Below, piece after piece: positions 1 to 10,630 of a stretch of 64,000 bases of DNA. Positions within the stretch are counted from its first letter, which is position 1; every line of letters starts with the position of its first letter. Origin of the DNA: Otatea glauca (taxonomy: Eukaryota > Streptophyta > Magnoliopsida > Poales > Poaceae); the NCBI GenBank assembly GCA_036346275.1, contig CM070717.1:10351178-10415177 (forward strand). The letters are read 5' to 3'. The translations under genes and the position numbers were made by a program. The notes under the pieces were generated by a model that saw only the letters and a program-made list of their open reading frames with translations, did no database searches and was not told where the DNA came from.

Positions 1-212
1 ACTCACGCCAGCACACTGGACACGATCTGTTTTGGTGCTTCCAGAATGGTTGCCTTTTCTTGTGTCTATTGCCTTGTTTAAAAAGAACATTGCATGGAAG
101 GTAAAATACATCCCTACAGACGTGCTAGAATCAATCACGCATAGCCTAACATTTAGTGACTTACCAAACAGAAGAAAACACTAAATTTAGCACCCAAGGA
201 TTATACTCAACA
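1..212 (-). repeat. 3' LTR of the copia element (partial)
   Basis: This stretch is repeated base for base at 4634-4845. On the minus strand it opens TGTTGAGTATAATCC, immediately after the polypurine tract. The rest of the LTR lies left of base 1. The stop codon of the RNase H reading frame (207-209) falls just inside it. Confidence 0.95.
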
Positions 213-2705
213 TTCTCCTCCTAAGCCTTGCGGTGCGTGCTTATGTATATTAATCAGGCCGATCTTTGAACGCAGTTCAAGGAACTTAGTCTTACCGAGC
301 GGCTTCGTTAGAATGTCACTCAGCTGTTCTTCGCTCCTGATGAACTTCACATTGATCAGGCCATCATCTGCAGACTCCGGCACAAAATGATACTTCACTT
401 GAATGTGCTTACTTTGTCCATGGAGTACTGGGTTCTTGATCAAAGCAATGGCGGACTGGTTGTCCACTCTCAGTACTGTTGCTCACGGTGTTGATCCCTG
501 CACCTCTGCCAGCACTCGAGCCAGCCACAATGCCTGACAAGTAGCATTTGCAGCCGCTATGTATTCCGCCTCGCAGCTTGAGTGCGCCACAACCTTTTGC
601 TTCATGGATTGCCAGGTGATTGGGATGTTGCCGAGGAAGAACATCACCCCTGTCGTGCTCTTCCTAGCATCGACGTCGCCAGCATAGTCGCTGTCACTGT
701 ACCCCGTCAGGTGGGTCTCCTTCTCCTCCTTCCTGCCGAACCAGAGTCCCCAATTCTGGGTCCCCGCCACATAGCGCAAGATGTGTTTCACGGTGGCAAA
801 GTGGTCCTCGCGCGGATCTTCCAGAAACCGGCTCACATACCCAACAGCGAAAGCTATATCGGGGCGAGTGTTAACCAAGTATCTCAAGCTTCCGACGATG
901 CTTCTATACGTCGTTGCGTCCACTGGCGGCTCCGTGCTGAACTTGCTCAGCTTCAGGCGTGTCTCCATGGGTACTTGACATGAATTGCACCCCGCCATGC
1001 CGCTCCTCTCCAGAATCTTGCTAGCATAGGCACCTTGGCTGAGCGAGACCCCCCTCGCGCTCTGCTTTACCTCAATGCCAAGGTAGTAGTGAAGTAGGCC
1101 GAGGTCGCTCATCTTGAACGCGGCTGCCATCTCCTTCTTGAATTCCTTGATGTCGCCGGTGCTCGAGCTAGTGATTACAAGGTCGTCGACATAGACCCCG
1201 ACCACTAACTGAGTGTCGCCTTTCCGCCTGATGTAGATGGCGTGCTCCGATGGGCTCCTCCCGGAAACCGAGCGACAACAGCGTGTCGTCCAACCAGCGT
1301 TCGGTAGCGCGGTGCTTGGTGCAGCCGTCACGGTTTTTCGCGGTTTGAGCACCTTGTGCTCCTTGCCGGTGATGACGAAACCGACTGGCTGCTCGACGTA
1401 GACCTCCTCCTGCAGGTTGCCGTTTAGGAACGCCGATTTGACGTCCATATGGTGCACCTCCCACCCCTCGTATGCCGTGAGGGCGATGAGCAGGCGCACC
1501 GAGTCTAGCCGAGCCACCGGCGCGAACACCTCATCGTAGTCGATGCCGTGCCGCTGTGTGTAGCCCTTCACCACGAGAAGTGCCTTGTGCTTGGACACCG
1601 CCCCGTGCTCGTCCCTCTTCACCTTGAACACCCATTTCACCCCGATCGCCTTGCGGCCGGGTGGGAGGTCGGCGAGGCACCACGTGCCGTTCTCCTCGAT
1701 GGACTCCATCTCCTCCATCATCGCCTTCCTCCAGCTGGGACTGCGCTCTGCCTCGGCGAATGAGGCAAGCTTGTCGGCGCTCACCGTGTGCAGCTCCTCC
1801 ATCGCCAGCACGCGCGGCACGTCGCACAAGTCGTTGATGCTGCGGAAGCGGAGAGGCACCATATCGTTGTGGTCGGTGTCCAGGTTGCCATCCTGCGACT
1901 CGGCTTCCAATTCGCCACCTGCCTCGTCATCGGCCTCGCCGGGAGGCGGCGAGTGTTCTCCCGGCGCACCTCCTCCGGATGCCTCGACATCGACATCAGC
2001 CGCTGGTGCGGGACCGATGGTGGCGTACTCCACCGTGAACCCGTCGTCGCCGCCGTTCGGTTTGCTGTCGTCGTCGCCGGTGCCCCAGTCCCACTGGGCT
2101 TGCTCGTCGAACACCACGTCATGTGTTACTTGGACACGCTTCATGACGGGGTCGTAGGCGCGATACGCCTTGGATCCACGCTCGTAGCCGACGAAGATCA
2201 TCTTGCGGCCGCGATCGTCGAGCTTCTTCAGGTGTGGTGCCGTGTTCCGGACGTAGATGATGCAACCAAATGTTCTGAAATGGTGCACCGCTGGCTTCTT
2301 CCCGTGCCACGCCTCGAACGGTGTCATCCCGTCCACGCTCTTTGTCGGGCACCTGTTTAGCACATACACGGCGGTGCTCACCGCCTCGCCCCAAAAACAG
2401 CCGGGCAGGCCCTTGGCCTTGAGCATGCTCCTGGCCGTTGACACCACTGTGCCATTCCGGCGTTCGACGACGCCGTTCTGCTGCGGGCTGTAAGGCGCCG
2501 TGTGTTGCCGATGCATGCCCTCAGCCGCGCAGTACTGCGTGAACTCGGCCGCAGTGAACTCGCCGCCGCGGTCAGTGTGGAGCGCCTTTAGCTTGGCGCC
2601 TGACTCGCCTTCTGCCTGGGCTTGGATTTCCTTGATGGCAGCCGCTGCACGATCCTTCGAAGGAATCGCGGCTACCCACATGTATCTGCTGTGGTCGTCC
2701 ACCAA
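207..2705 (-). pseudogene. copia pol: integrase, reverse transcriptase, RNase H (broken)
   Basis: One long frame runs from 2705 to 483. It holds the integrase core (DDHSRYMWV at the start, HTDRGGEF, then PYSPQQNGVVERRNG, giving the D, D and E of the DDE triad) and the RVT_2 reverse transcriptase (KSAFLNGNLQEEVYVEQP; active site VYVDDLV). RNase H ends with SSCEAEYIAAA. A TGA at 483-485 separates the last RNase H segment (467-207, DNQSAIALIKNP ... LTKPLG), which is in the same frame. Between about 1270 and 1350 a pair of compensating shifts, probably with a small deletion, replaces the usual YGLRQAPRAW block with unrelated residues, so this reverse transcriptase is probably inactive even though its YVDD box survives. 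Confidence 0.93.
213..222 (-). other. Polypurine tract of the copia element
   Basis: On the minus strand AGGAGGAGAA directly precedes the TGTTGAG start of the 3' LTR. This is the expected position and composition for the plus-strand primer of an LTR element. Confidence 0.75.
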
Positions 2706-3454
2706 CAGCAGGAAGTACTAGTTCCCCCTCGGCGTCGCTGGCGCAATTGGACAGCACAGGTCGCCGTGCACCAGCTCAAGGCGCTGCCTTGCCCGATACT
2801 CCGCCTGCGCCGGGAACGAGGTGCACCGCTGCTTCCCGGCCTGGCACGCCTCGCACAACTGCTCCACCTAGCCTATTTCTGGCAGGCCACGCACCAGCTC
2901 CTCCGGGCCAGCTTCCGGAGTGCCGCCATGTTGACATGGCCGAAACGCTCATGCCAGCGCCACGTCACCTCGTCGCCGCGCCCGCGCACCGCACGGCACG
3001 ACGGTTGTGCGAGCTTAATGTGGAGCAGGTACAGACGATTTACCTCGCGCTTCACCTTCACTAGCAACCGACCACCAGGCTCCAGGATCCGCATCACCAC
3101 GGTGTTGATGTCGACTTTGTATCCGTCCTCGTCGAGCTGACCGACGCTCACGATGTTGGTCGTCAACCGAGGGATGAAGTAGACCCCGACGAGCGACTGG
3201 AGCTCGTCGTTCTTGCACACGAAGACAACGGTCCCGCGTCCCTCGATCCGCGCCTCCGAGTCGTCGCCGAAACGCACAGTGCCGAGCACTATCTCGTCGA
3301 GCTTCGTGAACGCTGCCCTGGACCCGGACATGTGGTTCGTCGCCCCTGTGTCCAGGACCCATGTCCTGGCGTCGCGCTCCTTCTCGTCATCAAGGTGGAC
3401 GAACACCTTCTCTTCCCGGATCTCGATCTGGGCACCGGATCCCGTCTTCTCCAC
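2706..3454 (-). pseudogene. copia protease and GAG-pre-integrase zinc domain (broken)
   Basis: The frame from 3454 to 2873 contains WVLDTGATNHMSG, with the D-T-G catalytic motif of a retropepsin-like protease. It continues into WRWHERFGHVN ... CVACQK, the HHCC-type zinc-binding start of integrase. A TAG ends the frame at 2873. The next ~160 bases still encode the linker toward integrase (CEACQAGKQ, LVHGDLCCPI) in a shifted frame that holds two more stops, one directly before YFLLLVDDHSR. Protease and the main pol frame therefore lie in different frames. Confidence 0.9.
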
Positions 3455-4533
3455 CTTGGATCCGCCGGGCCCAATCTCTTGTTCCCCTCCTCGCGGACTG
3501 GTCCAGCCTGCAGGAGCGGGATGCCTTTTGACGAGGGAGACGCCGGCGATACCGTCGGCAACACGGTCGGCGCCGCTTGCGGCAGCGGCCGAGCAGATAG
3601 ACTCGGGGACGCATCCAGGAAGTGGAGCAGGGCTTCCTCCTCATCTTGCGCGACATGGGCCTGCTCGCGTTTGGGCTTGCTGCGGCATTCACGGGCCCAG
3701 TGGCCCATCTTCTCGCAGCGCCTGCATTCGTTGCCGGTCTTGTTAGATGGCCCATCCGACGAACCTGCGCGCCCACGGCCACGCCTGCGACGGCCTCCGC
3801 CACGGCCGCGCGCGCCGCCTGAGTGGTTCTCCGCCTCGCGCTTCTTCTGTCGCGCGTCCCACTCTTCCTCCGTGAGGTACAGCCTCCCGTCTTGCTGCAG
3901 CGTCGCCGGTGGCTCCTCGTTCGCATCTTCCGCCGCTCTGAGCCGCCCGGTGAGTCCTTCGACGGTGAGGGTTGACACATCAAGCAAAGTCGTGATCGCC
4001 ACCACGATCTACTTGAGGCGTTTTGGTACGCTGCGGATGATCTTGTTGACGATCGTCACCTCCTCCAGCTTTTCGCCCAGGGTAGCTAGAGTCGCTGCCA
4101 TTCCTTTAAGACGCAACACAAAATCTTCGATGGTCTCACCTTCGTTGAACGCCGCCAGGTCAAACTGGCGTCGAAGGTTCTGTGCTGCCGTCTTCTTCAC
4201 GCGATCATCCCCGACACGCATGTCTGAGATGGCGTCCCACGCCTCCTTCGCCGTGTCCTTGTCGGCGATCGTGGACACCATCTCTGGTGGCACTGCGCTA
4301 CAGAGAGCATCGAGCGCCATCATCTCCTCCTGTGAATCTGCGCCACCTTTCTCGATGACGGTCCACAATGCTCTTGCCTTCAACTTCACCTTCATCAGGA
4401 GCGCCCAATCTGAGTAATTGGTCTTGGTGAGAATGGGATAGCTACTCCCGCCGCCCACCTCACGAATCACCCGCTGGATCACCACACCATCTTTGGAGGT
4501 GTTGTCTTCGGCCTTTTTTCCCGACATCTTCAA
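3455..4533 (-). pseudogene. copia gag with CCHC zinc knuckle (broken)
   Basis: Starting at the ATG at 4533, the protein has the plant copia gag fold (UBN2 / Retrotran_gag type): NYSDWALLMKVKLKA, AKEAWDAI, RRQFDLAAFNEGETIEDF. A TAG at 4009-4011 interrupts it after VPKRLK. The same frame resumes with IVVAITTLLD and LTVEGLTGRLRAAE, and reaches a CX2CX4HX4C knuckle (CRRCEKMGHWAREC) near 3700. A frameshift near 3450 separates it from protease. Gag would form the particle that packages the element's RNA. Confidence 0.9.
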
Positions 4534-4551
4534 GCCCTGACCGGGAACCTT

Positions 4552-4563
4552 GCTCTAATGCTA
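4552..4563 (-). other. Primer-binding site, initiator Met-tRNA type (degenerate)
   Basis: Two bases inside the 5' LTR the minus strand reads TAGCATTAGAGC. It matches the usual plant site TGGTATCAGAGC at 9 of 12 positions. Its place, next to the LTR and upstream of gag, supports the call. Confidence 0.6.
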
Positions 4564-4565
4564 AT

Positions 4566-4845
4566 TGTTAGAACCTCGCCGGAGAGACAACGCACACGTT
4601 GCCGGTGAGATTACACTCAAGACAACACACGAAACTCACGCCAGCACACTGGACACGATCTGTTTTGGTGCTTCCAGAATGGTTGCCTTTTCTTGTGTCT
4701 ATTGCCTTGTTTAAAAAGAACATTGCATGGAAGGTAAAATACATCCCTACAGACGTGCTAGAATCAATCACGCATAGCCTAACATTTAGTGACTTACCAA
4801 ACAGAAGAAAACACTAAATTTAGCACCCAAGGATTATACTCAACA
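4566..4845 (-). repeat. 5' LTR of the copia element, 280 bp
   Basis: On the plus strand it begins TGTTAGAACC and ends ATACTCAACA, the canonical TG..CA. Bases 4634-4845 repeat 1-212. The first 68 bases have no partner in the window because the other LTR is cut. Confidence 0.93.
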
Positions 4846-4932
4846 AAGACCACCCAACATGCTTGCTGCCCCTTGATCTCCATCCATGTCCTTTGTGTCA
4901 TGTTCAAATCTGATCGAGAACAAGTAAGAGAC

Positions 4933-5210
4933 TGCAGTGTTCAACCGAGCAAGAGATAAAGGTTGGAGTGGAGAACAAGCAACAAGAGGAAGAAGTTCTG
5001 GGAAGATTTGGGATTCTGCATTTCTCGCCTCTTTCTGTCCAACTGGCAGGATTATATACCTCCTGTCCACGGTCGATTACAAGTGGGCCACAACACAAAC
5101 TAAAGTAAGTACACACGCAATACACCCTGAAGATTACACTCAGCACATCAGACGCTTAACACACTAAACTCCCTTGCCGCCAAGCCCTGTACGCCATCCG
5201 GCACATGACA
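4933..5210 (-). repeat. 3' LTR of the gypsy element, 278 bp
   Basis: It begins TGCAGTGTTC and ends GCACATGACA on the plus strand, and is repeated at 9980-10257. The five bases before it are GAGAC. Confidence 0.96.
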
Positions 5211-6617
5211 ATCCCTCCCCCTTAAGGAGCGGCTTGCCCCCAAGCCGGTGCATGCAGAAGGAAAGCGCACTCGAATAGCTTCCACATTCTCCCAAGTTGC
5301 CAGTGAAGTCGGTAATCCTGACCACTGCACCAGAACTGAAGGTATAACACTGCTTCCTTGTTTGATCAATCTACTCTTCAAAATCATCACTGGAACCAGA
5401 GTCGTTTCCTTGTCGAGATAGCTGATTGAGAAGATAGTGTTCACAGATGTAGAAGAAGGAATATATCTTTTCAACTGGGACACATGCACCACTGGATGAA
5501 CCTTACTGCCTTCAGGTAAATCCAACTTGTATGCCACTTTGCCCACCCATGCAATTATCCGGTATGGCCCATAGAAACAGAAACACAACTTTTGATTGCT
5601 TCGCGTTGCAATTGTGGACTGAGCACAAGGTTGAAGTTTCAGATATACCTGATCCCCCACTTGAAAAGTTCTGTCAGATCTGTGTTGATCTACCTGTGAT
5701 TTCATCCGTACACAAGCCCGATCCAGATGCTGTTTCAGCAGTTGAGTCATTCTTTCCCGCTGTTGTAGCCACTCTTGCACATCAGTTACCATACCGACAT
5801 TCAAATTAGAAATGCCAAAATGTCAAGTTGGGTAGCCGTATAGCACTTTAAATGGTGTCTTTGCTATGGTTGAGTGATAAGAAGTGTTATACCAATATTC
5901 TGCCAATGGCAACCAATCAGACCATTTCTTTGGACAAGCGTGCACAAAGCATCTCAAGTAGGTTTCTACACATTGGTTGAGGTGCTCGGTTTGACCATCG
6001 GTTTGTGGGTGGTATGCCGAGCTCATATTCAATTGTGTATCAGACACTCGGAACAATTCTTGCCAAAACACACTTGTGAATACCTTGTCTCGGTCAGATA
6101 TAATGACTTGCGGAAGGCCATGCAGCTTATAGACTTGATTGCAAAAGATTTGAGCCAATTAAGGTGCTGTGAATGGATGTGCGAGTGGCAAGAAGTGTGC
6201 ATACTTGGAGAATTTGTCAATGATCACCCAAATTGTGGTATACTTATGAGATAACGGTAAGCCCTCCATAAAGTCCATGCTAATGATACTCCAAGCCTGG
6301 GTAGGCATTGGCAAGGGCTGCAACAATCCTGGCAATTTGACATGCTCTACTTTGGCCTGCTGACAAGTTTGACATTCTTGAACATATTGCTGCACCTTGA
6401 ACTTCAACCTTGGCCAAGAAAATAAAGATTTAACCTTATGACATGTTGCATGCATACCGGAGTGACCACCAATTCCGCTTTGATGCAAAGCCTGAAGAAT
6501 ATGTTGTTGGGCTAAGGTGTTATTGCCAACCCATATTCGCCCGTTAAAACGAATTACTCCATCCTGAAGTGTGTACCCTTTGTCGTTTGAGCCTGCTATA
6601 CTCAACTCTGAGAACAA
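5148..6617 (-). pseudogene. gypsy integrase with C-terminal chromodomain-like region (broken)
   Basis: From 6617 down, the H2C2 zinc-binding domain (HQSGIGGHSGMHATCHKVK ... CQTCQQAK) leads into the core (DFMEGLPLS, DRDKVFTS, HPQTDGQTEHLNQ: the D, D and E region). The C-terminal GPYRIIAWVGKVAYKLDLP segment and a chromodomain-like stretch (VLVQWSGLPTSLATWENVEAI, near 5280-5340) follow. A TAA near 6160 and a TGA at 5823-5825 split the frame, which otherwise stays the same. The last frame runs through the polypurine tract and stops inside the 3' LTR at 5148, so the original stop is probably lost. Chromodomains are known to steer integration of chromoviruses toward particular chromatin. Confidence 0.93.
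5211..5223 (-). other. Polypurine tract of the gypsy element
   Basis: The minus strand reads AAGGGGGAGGGAT directly before the TGTCATG start of the 3' LTR. Confidence 0.8.
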
Positions 6618-6675
6618 TTGTTTTGTTTCAGTGTCATCTTGATAACCGCCACAAGGTTCTCAATCCAGATCGGAG

Positions 6676-7947
6676 TCAGACCGAAATTGCTTGGAGCTCT
6701 GTGATGTGAGGTCTTCTCGACAGAGCATCCGCGGCAGCATTTTGGTTGCCCTTCTTATACTGTATTTGAAATTGCAAACCCAAGAGTTTCACAAATGCTT
6801 TATGTTGCATACCTGTGGTTAGTCTTTGCTCAGTAAGATGCATTAAGGCCCGTTGATCGGTACGAATAATAAACTCCCTGTGTTGCAAATATGGACGCCA
6901 CTTTGAAATAGCCAAGAGAATAGCCATACATTCCTTCTCATAAGTGGATAAGGCTTGATTCCGGGTACTTAATGCTTTACTCAGATATGCCACAGGATGC
7001 CCTTCTTGCATTAGGACCACACTGATGCCCCTGTTGCTTGCGTCCGTTTCCAGAACAAATTGCTTGGAGAAGTTCGGCAAAGCAAGAACAGGTGCTTCAA
7101 CGAGTGATTGTTGCAATGTCTGGAATGCCTCATCGGCAATGGAGGTCCATTGAAATAACACGCCCTTTTTAAGCATAGCAGTCAAAGGTTTGCAAATAAT
7201 ACCATAATTCTGAATAAATTTCCTGTAGTACCCGGTCAATCCAAGGAAACTTCTCAGCTCTTTCACGTTCTGCGGCTTCAGCCTGTCAAGCACATCTTGC
7301 ACTTTGCGCCCATCTGTAGACACCCCAGCTGCGGTAATTATATGCCCCAAGTATTCCATCCTCTGTTGTCCAAATGAACACTTATCCTTCTTAATCACTA
7401 ACTGATGTTTCTCTAATATGCCAAACACCTTTCTGACATGATCCACATGTTCTGTGAGTGTAGAACTATACACCAATATATCATCCACAAAGACTAGTAC
7501 ACAATGACGCAGCAAGGACGCAAAAATTTGATTCATGACACCCTAAAATGTTGCTGGTGCATTCGTCAGGCCAAATGGCATTACCAGAAACTCATAAAGC
7601 CCTTGGTGAGTACGGAAAGCCGTCTTAGGTTCTTCACCCGCAGTCACTCTTATCTGGTGATAACCTGACTGCAAATCCAATTTAGTAAACCAACTGGCTC
7701 CTCCTAAATCATCCAGTAACTCATCAATCGCTGGTAAAGGATGTTTGTTCTTCACCGTGATTGAATTAAGCCGGCAATAGTCCACACAAAAGCACCATGT
7801 TCCATCCTTCTTCTTCACGAGCAACACGGGTGAGGCGAAAGGACTAACACTCTGTTAGATGATTCCTTTAGCCAGCATTTTTGCGACTTGTCGTTCGATC
7901 CCATCCTTTTGCTGCGGAGAATACCGGTAAGGTCTGACATTCACCGG
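6676..7947 (-). pseudogene. gypsy reverse transcriptase and RNase H (broken)
   Basis: The reading frame contains LLVKKKDGTWCFCVDYCRLN, FTKLDLQSGYHQIRV and VMPFGLTNAPATF. After a TAG at 7543-7545 (replacing a glutamine by family comparison) come FASLLRHCVLVFVDDILVYS, with the FVDD active site, and RNase H (FVLETDASNRGI, YEKECMAIL, RTDQRALMHL, NAAADALSRRP). Another TAA sits near 7856 in GII*QSVSPFASP. A frameshift near 6640 separates it from integrase. Without these stops it would be an ordinary chromovirus polymerase. Confidence 0.94.
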
Positions 7948-8751
7948 CTATGCCCCAGGTATTAAAGGAATAGAATGATCGAATTGACGCCTTGGAGGTA
8001 ACTGAACCAGGTCACTGAACAAATGTTCATATTCCAGCAGTACACCTTCTACTGGTTTTGGAACATCTTCTACATCTTTTCCCATATCAGCACCACAATC
8101 AACATCTGAATTTGCATGGAGCTGTACCAAATGGGTAACTGCTCCTCTCCTTAACAACCCTTTCAATTCTTTAGCTCCAATGCACTTACTCTGTGGCTGC
8201 TCGTCTTTTATACCTTGCAATTGTATTCTGCGATTCTGGTAAGTGAACTTGATGCATTTGTTCTCCCAATGCACCCACATTGGACTGTGATCTTCTAACC
8301 AGTCAGCACCCAAAATCATATCATAGCATCCTAAGGCCAATACTCGCATGTCTTGCTGGAAAAAGTATCCCTGAATCCACCAGGCTAGTGCTACCGCCTC
8401 TGTGTTACAGACCATGGATCTTCCATCAGCCACAGTTAGTTGAATTGGTGATATACTCCTGATCGGGCACTGAAGCTTGTCCACCAACCTTTCACTGATA
8501 AATGAGTAAGTGCTTCCTGAGTCGACCAAAATTAAGATCTCCTGCTTGCCTATTAAGCCTTGAAGCCTCAGTGTTCTGCGCCTGATCTTTGTAGCATTCA
8601 GTTGTTCCGTAACTAGAAGCAACTCTTCCCCTGTTCTGTCTCTAACATCCTCAGTTGCAACATCTGTATTGGAATCAATTTGCAACACTTCAAATAGTTC
8701 TTCAATTATATGTAGAGGCACCTGGTCCGGACATTTGTGGTTTTTCCCCAT
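7948..8751 (-). pseudogene. gypsy aspartic protease region (broken)
   Basis: The frame opens within the zinc knuckle (MGKNHKCP) and contains ILVDSGSTYSFIS, the D-S-G form of the retropepsin motif common in plant gypsy elements. MILGADWLEDHSPM follows, the usual second protease motif. It ends at a TAG (7948-7950) in PGA*PVNVRPYRYSP, where intact relatives continue into reverse transcriptase. Confidence 0.9.
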
Positions 8752-9899
8752 TTCTCACCACAAATGAAGCAAAGCCAATTAGCCTTCCGATATGCTCTCA
8801 GTGTTTCCAATTTATCATCCACCCGACCACTGTTAGTCTTCCTTTGTTCCTCACCTCGTTTATTATCCTCTGGCTTGTTCGTGAGTTTGATTTTATTCGG
8901 ACACTTGCCTCCCCCTCTATTCAGTTCTCTATAATAAGACTTCCTCTTACAATTGTCCATTAATTTCTTCTTCTTGCACTAACGCCAAAGCTGCTGATGT
9001 CTCCACATTTTCAGGATTATGGAGCACTATTGCAGCTCGGATTTCTTCCTTCAGACCTCCCAAAAAATGAGTAACAAAAAACACATCATCTTGCGATGGA
9101 TTGTATAAAAGTAAATGGTGCTGAAGCTTCTCAAATCTCTCTACAAATTCTGCTACCGTACCGGTCTGTTTGAGATTTATCAACTGATTCATCTGCCTCT
9201 TATACAAGTTTTTACCAAACCTTCTATCCACTGCATTACATAAAGTTTCCCATCCTCAAACCTTCCCCTAGCTTCCGCATTCTGCAGCCAGAGAGCAACA
9301 TTTCCAGTGAAATGTAATGCAGCAAGTCTGGTGCGAATTTCTGGACAAATCCCCAACACATCAAATTAAGTCTCACACCTCACCCGCCATAACCTGGGAT
9401 TCTCGCCATCAAACTTTGGAAATTCAATTTTCGGTAAGGATTGACTAGATTGCCAGTTTGAACCAGCACTCTGCCCATTTCCCATGCCTCTTCCCTCCCG
9501 AGGTTTTGAATCAAACACTTGAACTGCATAAGAGGACTCTTGCTTACCCAAGGTTGATGATGGTGATGGCGAAGAGCCCAATATTCCTTTCATCTGCCCT
9601 CGCGCTGGTTCTTGACCACGAACCCCAGTAGGCGAAGCTATTCCTTCACTCGGCGGTGTTACCTCGGAGAAACCCACTAGATGAACAGCCCCGGTTGATT
9701 GCGCCGTACCTGAAAGCGCTGCCAGATTTCCCACATCTGGTCGTGCTTCCAGTACCTCCACCCTTCCTCGCACCACTTCCATTGCGACTCGCACTTCCCC
9801 AACCTCCGATTTCACTCCATGCACATCTTCCAAAATCTGCTTCAGCAGGGCGTTGATTCCTTCGAACTGTGTCTCCACCGATGCCATGGTGGTTGCCAT
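8706..9899 (-). pseudogene. gypsy gag (broken)
   Basis: The likely start is the ATG at 9899 (MATTMASVETQFEGINALLK), with a coiled-coil-like N-terminus and then SLPKIEFPKFDGENPRLW. A stop at 9366-9368 follows RCET where relatives have tyrosine. The Retrotrans_gag core continues in another frame (9231-8947: NQLINLKQTGTVAEFVERFE, FLGGLKEEIRAAI). A third frame holds the knuckle start CFICGEKWG, whose HKC part lies in the protease frame. The longer reading frame that starts at 10193 only begins inside the LTR and is not a real start. Confidence 0.88.
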
Positions 9900-9965
9900 C
9901 TTTGTCTCCCACAACGATTGCTTCTTCTTCGGCGCCAGATCGGAGTTCAACCCGATCGGAAGATG

Positions 9966-9977
9966 GCTCTGATACCA
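9966..9977 (-). other. Primer-binding site complementary to initiator Met-tRNA
   Basis: The minus strand reads TGGTATCAGAGC, the full canonical plant site, two bases inside the 5' LTR. Confidence 0.92.
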
Positions 9978-9979
9978 AA

Positions 9980-10257
9980 TGTAGTGTTCAACCGAGCAAG
10001 AGATAAAGGTTGGAGTGGAGAACAAGCAACAAGAGGAAGAAGTTCTGGGAAGATTTGGGATTCTGCATTTCTCGCCTCTTTCTGTCCAACTGGCAGGATT
10101 ATATATCTCCTGTCCACGGTCGATTACAAGTGGGCCACAGCACAAACTAAAGTAAGTACACACACAATACACCCTGAAGATTACACTCAGCACATCAGAC
10201 GCTTAACACACTAAACTCCCTTGCCGCCAAGCCCTGTACGCCATCCGGCACATGACA
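9980..10257 (-). repeat. 5' LTR of the gypsy element, 278 bp
   Basis: It begins TGTAGTGTTC and ends GCACATGACA, followed by the duplicated GAGAC. It differs from the 3' LTR at four positions by eye, all transitions. Confidence 0.96.
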
Positions 10258-10262
10258 GAGAC

Positions 10263-10630
10263 ATTCCTATTAGGTAGTAAATAATTCTAATCAAGGACAT
10301 GCATAGACTTATTAAGGAGCACATTCACCTCATGCATAGAATTATTAAGGAGCACATTCACCTCTTGTTGTATTTGTTTGGCTCGGCATCTAGTCATTGG
10401 ACTTTTCTATGCACTCTTCTCAATTCCATCATGGGAAGCACTTGCTGTAGCGTTTGGTGAAATTGAAACACTTTGATCGGCACCATGTGAGGGTGAAGAA
10501 ATGTTGTCGGTTTGGGTGTCTTCGTCCTCAACTCTTCGACCGTCCGTCCACCATGCAACATCGTACTGGCCTATGTGGATCATTGGACTGTCCATAAGAA
10601 TCATCTTCATCATCAATTCTTGGACTGTCC
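10263..10630. other. Unassigned flank between the gypsy element and a solo LTR
   Basis: No gene is recognised. Two copies of a ~33-bp unit (TTATTAAGGAGCACATTCAC core) lie at about 10300-10363. Bases 10468-10570 resemble 12011-12130, in a rearranged order, on the other side of the solo LTR. A minus frame reads FGTVQELMMKMILMDSP and IHIGQYDVAWWTDGRR, a family I cannot name. Confidence 0.5.

Larger units (their letters stand above)
1..4845 (-). mobile_element. Ty1/copia LTR retrotransposon, defective, 3' LTR cut by window start
   Basis: Reading on the minus strand the order is 5' LTR (4566-4845), primer-binding site, gag with a zinc knuckle, aspartic protease, integrase, reverse transcriptase, RNase H, polypurine tract and 3' LTR (212 back past base 1). 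Integrase before reverse transcriptase is the Ty1/copia order. The visible 212 bp of the 3' LTR matches 4634-4845 of the 5' LTR with no difference that I can see, so the copy looks very recent. The coding region is nevertheless broken by several in-frame stops and frameshifts. The right-hand target duplication should be AAGAC (4846-4850); its partner lies outside the window. Confidence 0.95.
4933..10257 (-). mobile_element. Ty3/gypsy chromovirus-like retrotransposon, full length, defective, 5325 bp
   Basis: Two 278-bp LTRs bound it, and the target duplication GAGAC lies on both sides (4928-4932 and 10258-10262). On the minus strand the order is gag, zinc knuckle, protease, reverse transcriptase, RNase H, integrase, chromodomain-like end; integrase last defines Ty3/gypsy. 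The short LTRs, ~5.3 kb length and chromodomain suggest a Reina-like chromovirus, which is inference. The LTRs differ at only four sites, all transitions, by eye, yet the genes carry at least six stops and about four frameshifts. It inserted 83 bp from the copia element. Confidence 0.96.

Noticed and set aside
582..2493. Long plus-strand frames opposite the copia pol
   Set aside because: They are antisense shadows of a G/C-rich coding region; no domain is recognisable and the minus frame has clear integrase and reverse transcriptase motifs.
9366..10193. Minus frame of 275 codons starting at 10193
   Set aside because: Its first ~70 codons lie inside the LTR; the real gag start is more likely 9899. 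The same LTR-derived peptide appears at 4904-5146.
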